From Streptomyces mirabilis (GTDB lineage Bacteria; Actinomycetota; Actinomycetes; Streptomycetales; Streptomycetaceae), in the NCBI RefSeq assembly GCF_018310535.1, contig NZ_CP074102.1, positions 7,564,001 through 7,628,000 on the forward strand: a stretch of DNA of 64,000 nt, in the 5' to 3' direction. Below are positions 62,685 to 64,000 of this stretch, in pieces (the stretch's first letter is position 1; each line of letters starts with the position of its first letter). The translations under genes were made by a program, and so were the position numbers. Below the pieces are notes generated by a model, which was not told where the DNA came from, made no database searches, and saw only the letters and a list, made by a program, of their open reading frames with translations.

Positions 62685-63289
62685 GCTGCGATCTCCCTGC
62701 GATCGGTCGGGCCGGCGATCCGGCTTCGGGCAACGAGGAGCGAGTATCCACCACCTCGCCCCGCGCACCTGAGCCGGGTCCGGACGTCCGGAGGCTCCCC
62801 GCCGGGACCGGGGCGGCGACAGGTTCGGCCGCGGGGCGACACGGGTTGGCCGCGAGGGGAGATGGGTTGGCCGCGGGGCGACCGGGGCTGTCCTGCTGTC
62901 GCCGGGGCGATGACGTGGGGCTCGGGGCGCCTCCCCCGGGGCGCTCGCGTGGCCGGCCGGGGGCGTGGTGCCTCCGCCGGAGGTGATCACCGGCGGACCC
63001 GCCGCCTCGGTCGGGCGCGGTGCGCGGCGGAGCCGATGGCGTGAGGTCGGCCCACCGCGGCCGGGGCCGCCATCGGGCGATCTCGGGGCCGCCTGGTGCG
63101 CGGCCACCGAGGCCGTCCACGCCGGAGACCGGCCGCGCCGCGCGCGGTTGAGCGCGCCGCGACCTCCGCGCGGCGAACCGCGCTCCCTCGCAGGACCTGC
63201 GAGATCCCCGGACCGCGCCGCACGCGCGTGTGCGGCGCGCTCCGGGTCCGCCGTGCCGCACACCCGCGGGAAGCGCATACGCTGGCGTG
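62685..63289. other. Long intergenic region between permease and YigZ genes
   Basis: 605 bases without a supported gene. It contains CCGGACGTCCGG at about 62782-62793, the G-rich tandem repeat at 62824-62887, and very G/C-rich DNA with several inverted repeats near 62970-63240. I looked for a riboswitch-like leader before the permease and could not identify one. Confidence 0.4.
62824..62887. repeat. Three tandem 21-22-bp repeats
   Basis: Units at 62824, 62846 and 62867 share TTSGGCCGCGRGG followed by GCGAC/GAGAT and GGG. The tract lies in the divergent intergenic region between the permease and YigZ genes. Confidence 0.65.
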
Positions 63290-63916
63290 ATGCAGGACGA
63301 GTACCGCACAGTGGCCCGCGCGGGCGTGCACGAGACCGAGGTCAACCGCTCCCGCTTCCTGTGCGCCCTCGCCCCGGCGGCCACCGAGCAGGAGGCCCAG
63401 GCGTTCATCGCGGGCGTCCGCAAGGTGCACGCCGACGCCACGCACAACTGCTACGCGTACGTCATCGGAGCCGACGCCGCCGTCCAGAAGGCGAGCGACG
63501 ACGGCGAACCCGGCGGCACCGCGGGCGTCCCCATGCTCCAGATGCTGCTGCGCCGCGACATGCGGTACGTCGTCGCCGTCGTCACCCGCTACTACGGCGG
63601 GGTCAAGCTCGGCGCGGGCGGACTGATCAGGGCGTACGGCGGCTCGGTGGGCGAGGCACTGGACACCCTCGGCACACTCACGCGCAAGCGCTTCCGGCTG
63701 GCCACGGTCACGGTCGACCACCAGCGCGCCGGCAAGATACAGAACGACCTGCGGTCCACCGGGCGCGAGGTCCGTGACGTCCGGTACGGCGAGGCCGTCA
63801 CGATCGAGATCGGGCTGCCGGACACCGACGTCGAGCCCTTCCGGGCGTGGCTCGCCGACGCGACGGCCGGGACGGCCGGGTTCGAACTGGGTGGAGAGGC
63901 GTACGGGGACGCATAG
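63290..63916 (+). CDS. YigZ/IMPACT-family protein
   Basis: A 208-residue two-domain protein. The UPF0029 N-terminal domain covers about 15-125: [60 protein letters not shown] and [20 protein letters not shown]. The DUF1949 C-terminal domain follows ([40 protein letters not shown]). Bacterial members are uncharacterised; the eukaryotic homologue IMPACT acts in GCN2 translation control. ATG 63290 gives a GTG-ATGC overlap context with no clear SD. Confidence 0.9.
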   Translation: MQDEYRTVARAGVHETEVNRSRFLCALAPAATEQEAQAFIAGVRKVHADATHNCYAYVIGADAAVQKASDDGEPGGTAGVPMLQMLLRRDMRYVVAVVTRYYGGVKLGAGGLIRAYGGSVGEALDTLGTLTRKRFRLATVTVDHQRAGKIQNDLRSTGREVRDVRYGEAVTIEIGLPDTDVEPFRAWLADATAGTAGFELGGEAYGDA

Positions 63917-63985
63917 GCGGGCAGCGCGGACCGATACGGGAGTAGCCGCCCGTGATGTCCGACCCGCCCGTTAGTCTCGGGGATC

Positions 63986-64000
63986 ATGAGGATTCTGCAC
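63986..64000 (+). CDS. sbcD: First codons of a gene, probably sbcD
   Basis: The last 15 bases encode MRILH. In SbcD nuclease subunits the opening is M(R/K)ILHTSDWHLG, and I recall sbcD near yigZ-type genes in some streptomycetes. TTAGTCT at 63971-63977 could be the -10 of a leaderless transcript. The evidence is only five residues plus context. Confidence 0.4.

Noticed and set aside
62685..62800. Possible riboswitch leader of the amino acid permease
   Set aside because: No conserved riboswitch core could be matched by eye; the structure potential is what very G/C-rich DNA gives anyway.

Overview
The window is high-GC actinobacterial DNA and fits Streptomyces: GTG/TTG starts, codons ending in G/C, Tat leaders, a PitH-type phosphate transporter with a small membrane partner, a LacI-family/CebR-like operator, and a mini-palindrome of a kind I recall as common in Streptomyces. 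No rRNA, tRNA or CRISPR array was seen.

Positions 1-30,000 are an accessory region full of broken genes. It holds a twice-frameshifted IS110 element (1499-3050), an IS1182-family element with clean inverted repeats (21986-23846), a 936-bp mini-IS with 34-bp inverted repeats (14574-15509), and several decayed copies of one integrase-type transposase (1-174, 3749-4220, 14520-14576, 26780-26996). A short motif (core CGGATGARGTTATCGGCA) recurs at seven or more sites and marks the edges of truncated genes. It looks like the terminal repeat of that integrase family. Between the wreckage are cargo genes: an Smr-domain protein, a 3'-truncated OGG-fold protein, a Tat-exported L-glutamate-oxidase-like flavoenzyme, a DUF4239 membrane protein, a VapC-type toxin-antitoxin pair (with a second antitoxin fragment 16 kb away), a SEC-C/TPR protein, a RecD2-like helicase, a GreA-like protein, a PucR-linked molybdenum hydroxylase set (iorB-iorA-decayed iorA-xdhC), a cytochrome P450, a lipoprotein and an MFS transporter behind a TetR-type palindrome.

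Positions 30,000-41,000 are carbohydrate oriented: a LacI regulator, a GH35 beta-galactosidase with two LacI-type operators, a divergent Tat-exported metallophosphoesterase, and a translationally coupled pair of secreted GH3 glycosidase and carboxylesterase.

Positions 41,000-64,000 are compact and mostly intact, with several divergent regulator/target pairs: EamA transporter with XRE-cupin regulator, CDF exporter with ArsR, and Fur with a catalase-peroxidase. A relic of an ordinary catalase lies between fur and katG. Other units are a Pit / small membrane protein / PPK2 phosphate operon, a two-gene acyl-CoA dehydrogenase operon, an orphan NarL-type response regulator, a cysteinyl-tRNA-synthetase-like protein overlapping a SixA-type phosphatase, an APC permease and a YigZ protein. 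The window ends at the first codons of what is probably sbcD. The contrast suggests the boundary between a chromosome arm or island and more conserved DNA.
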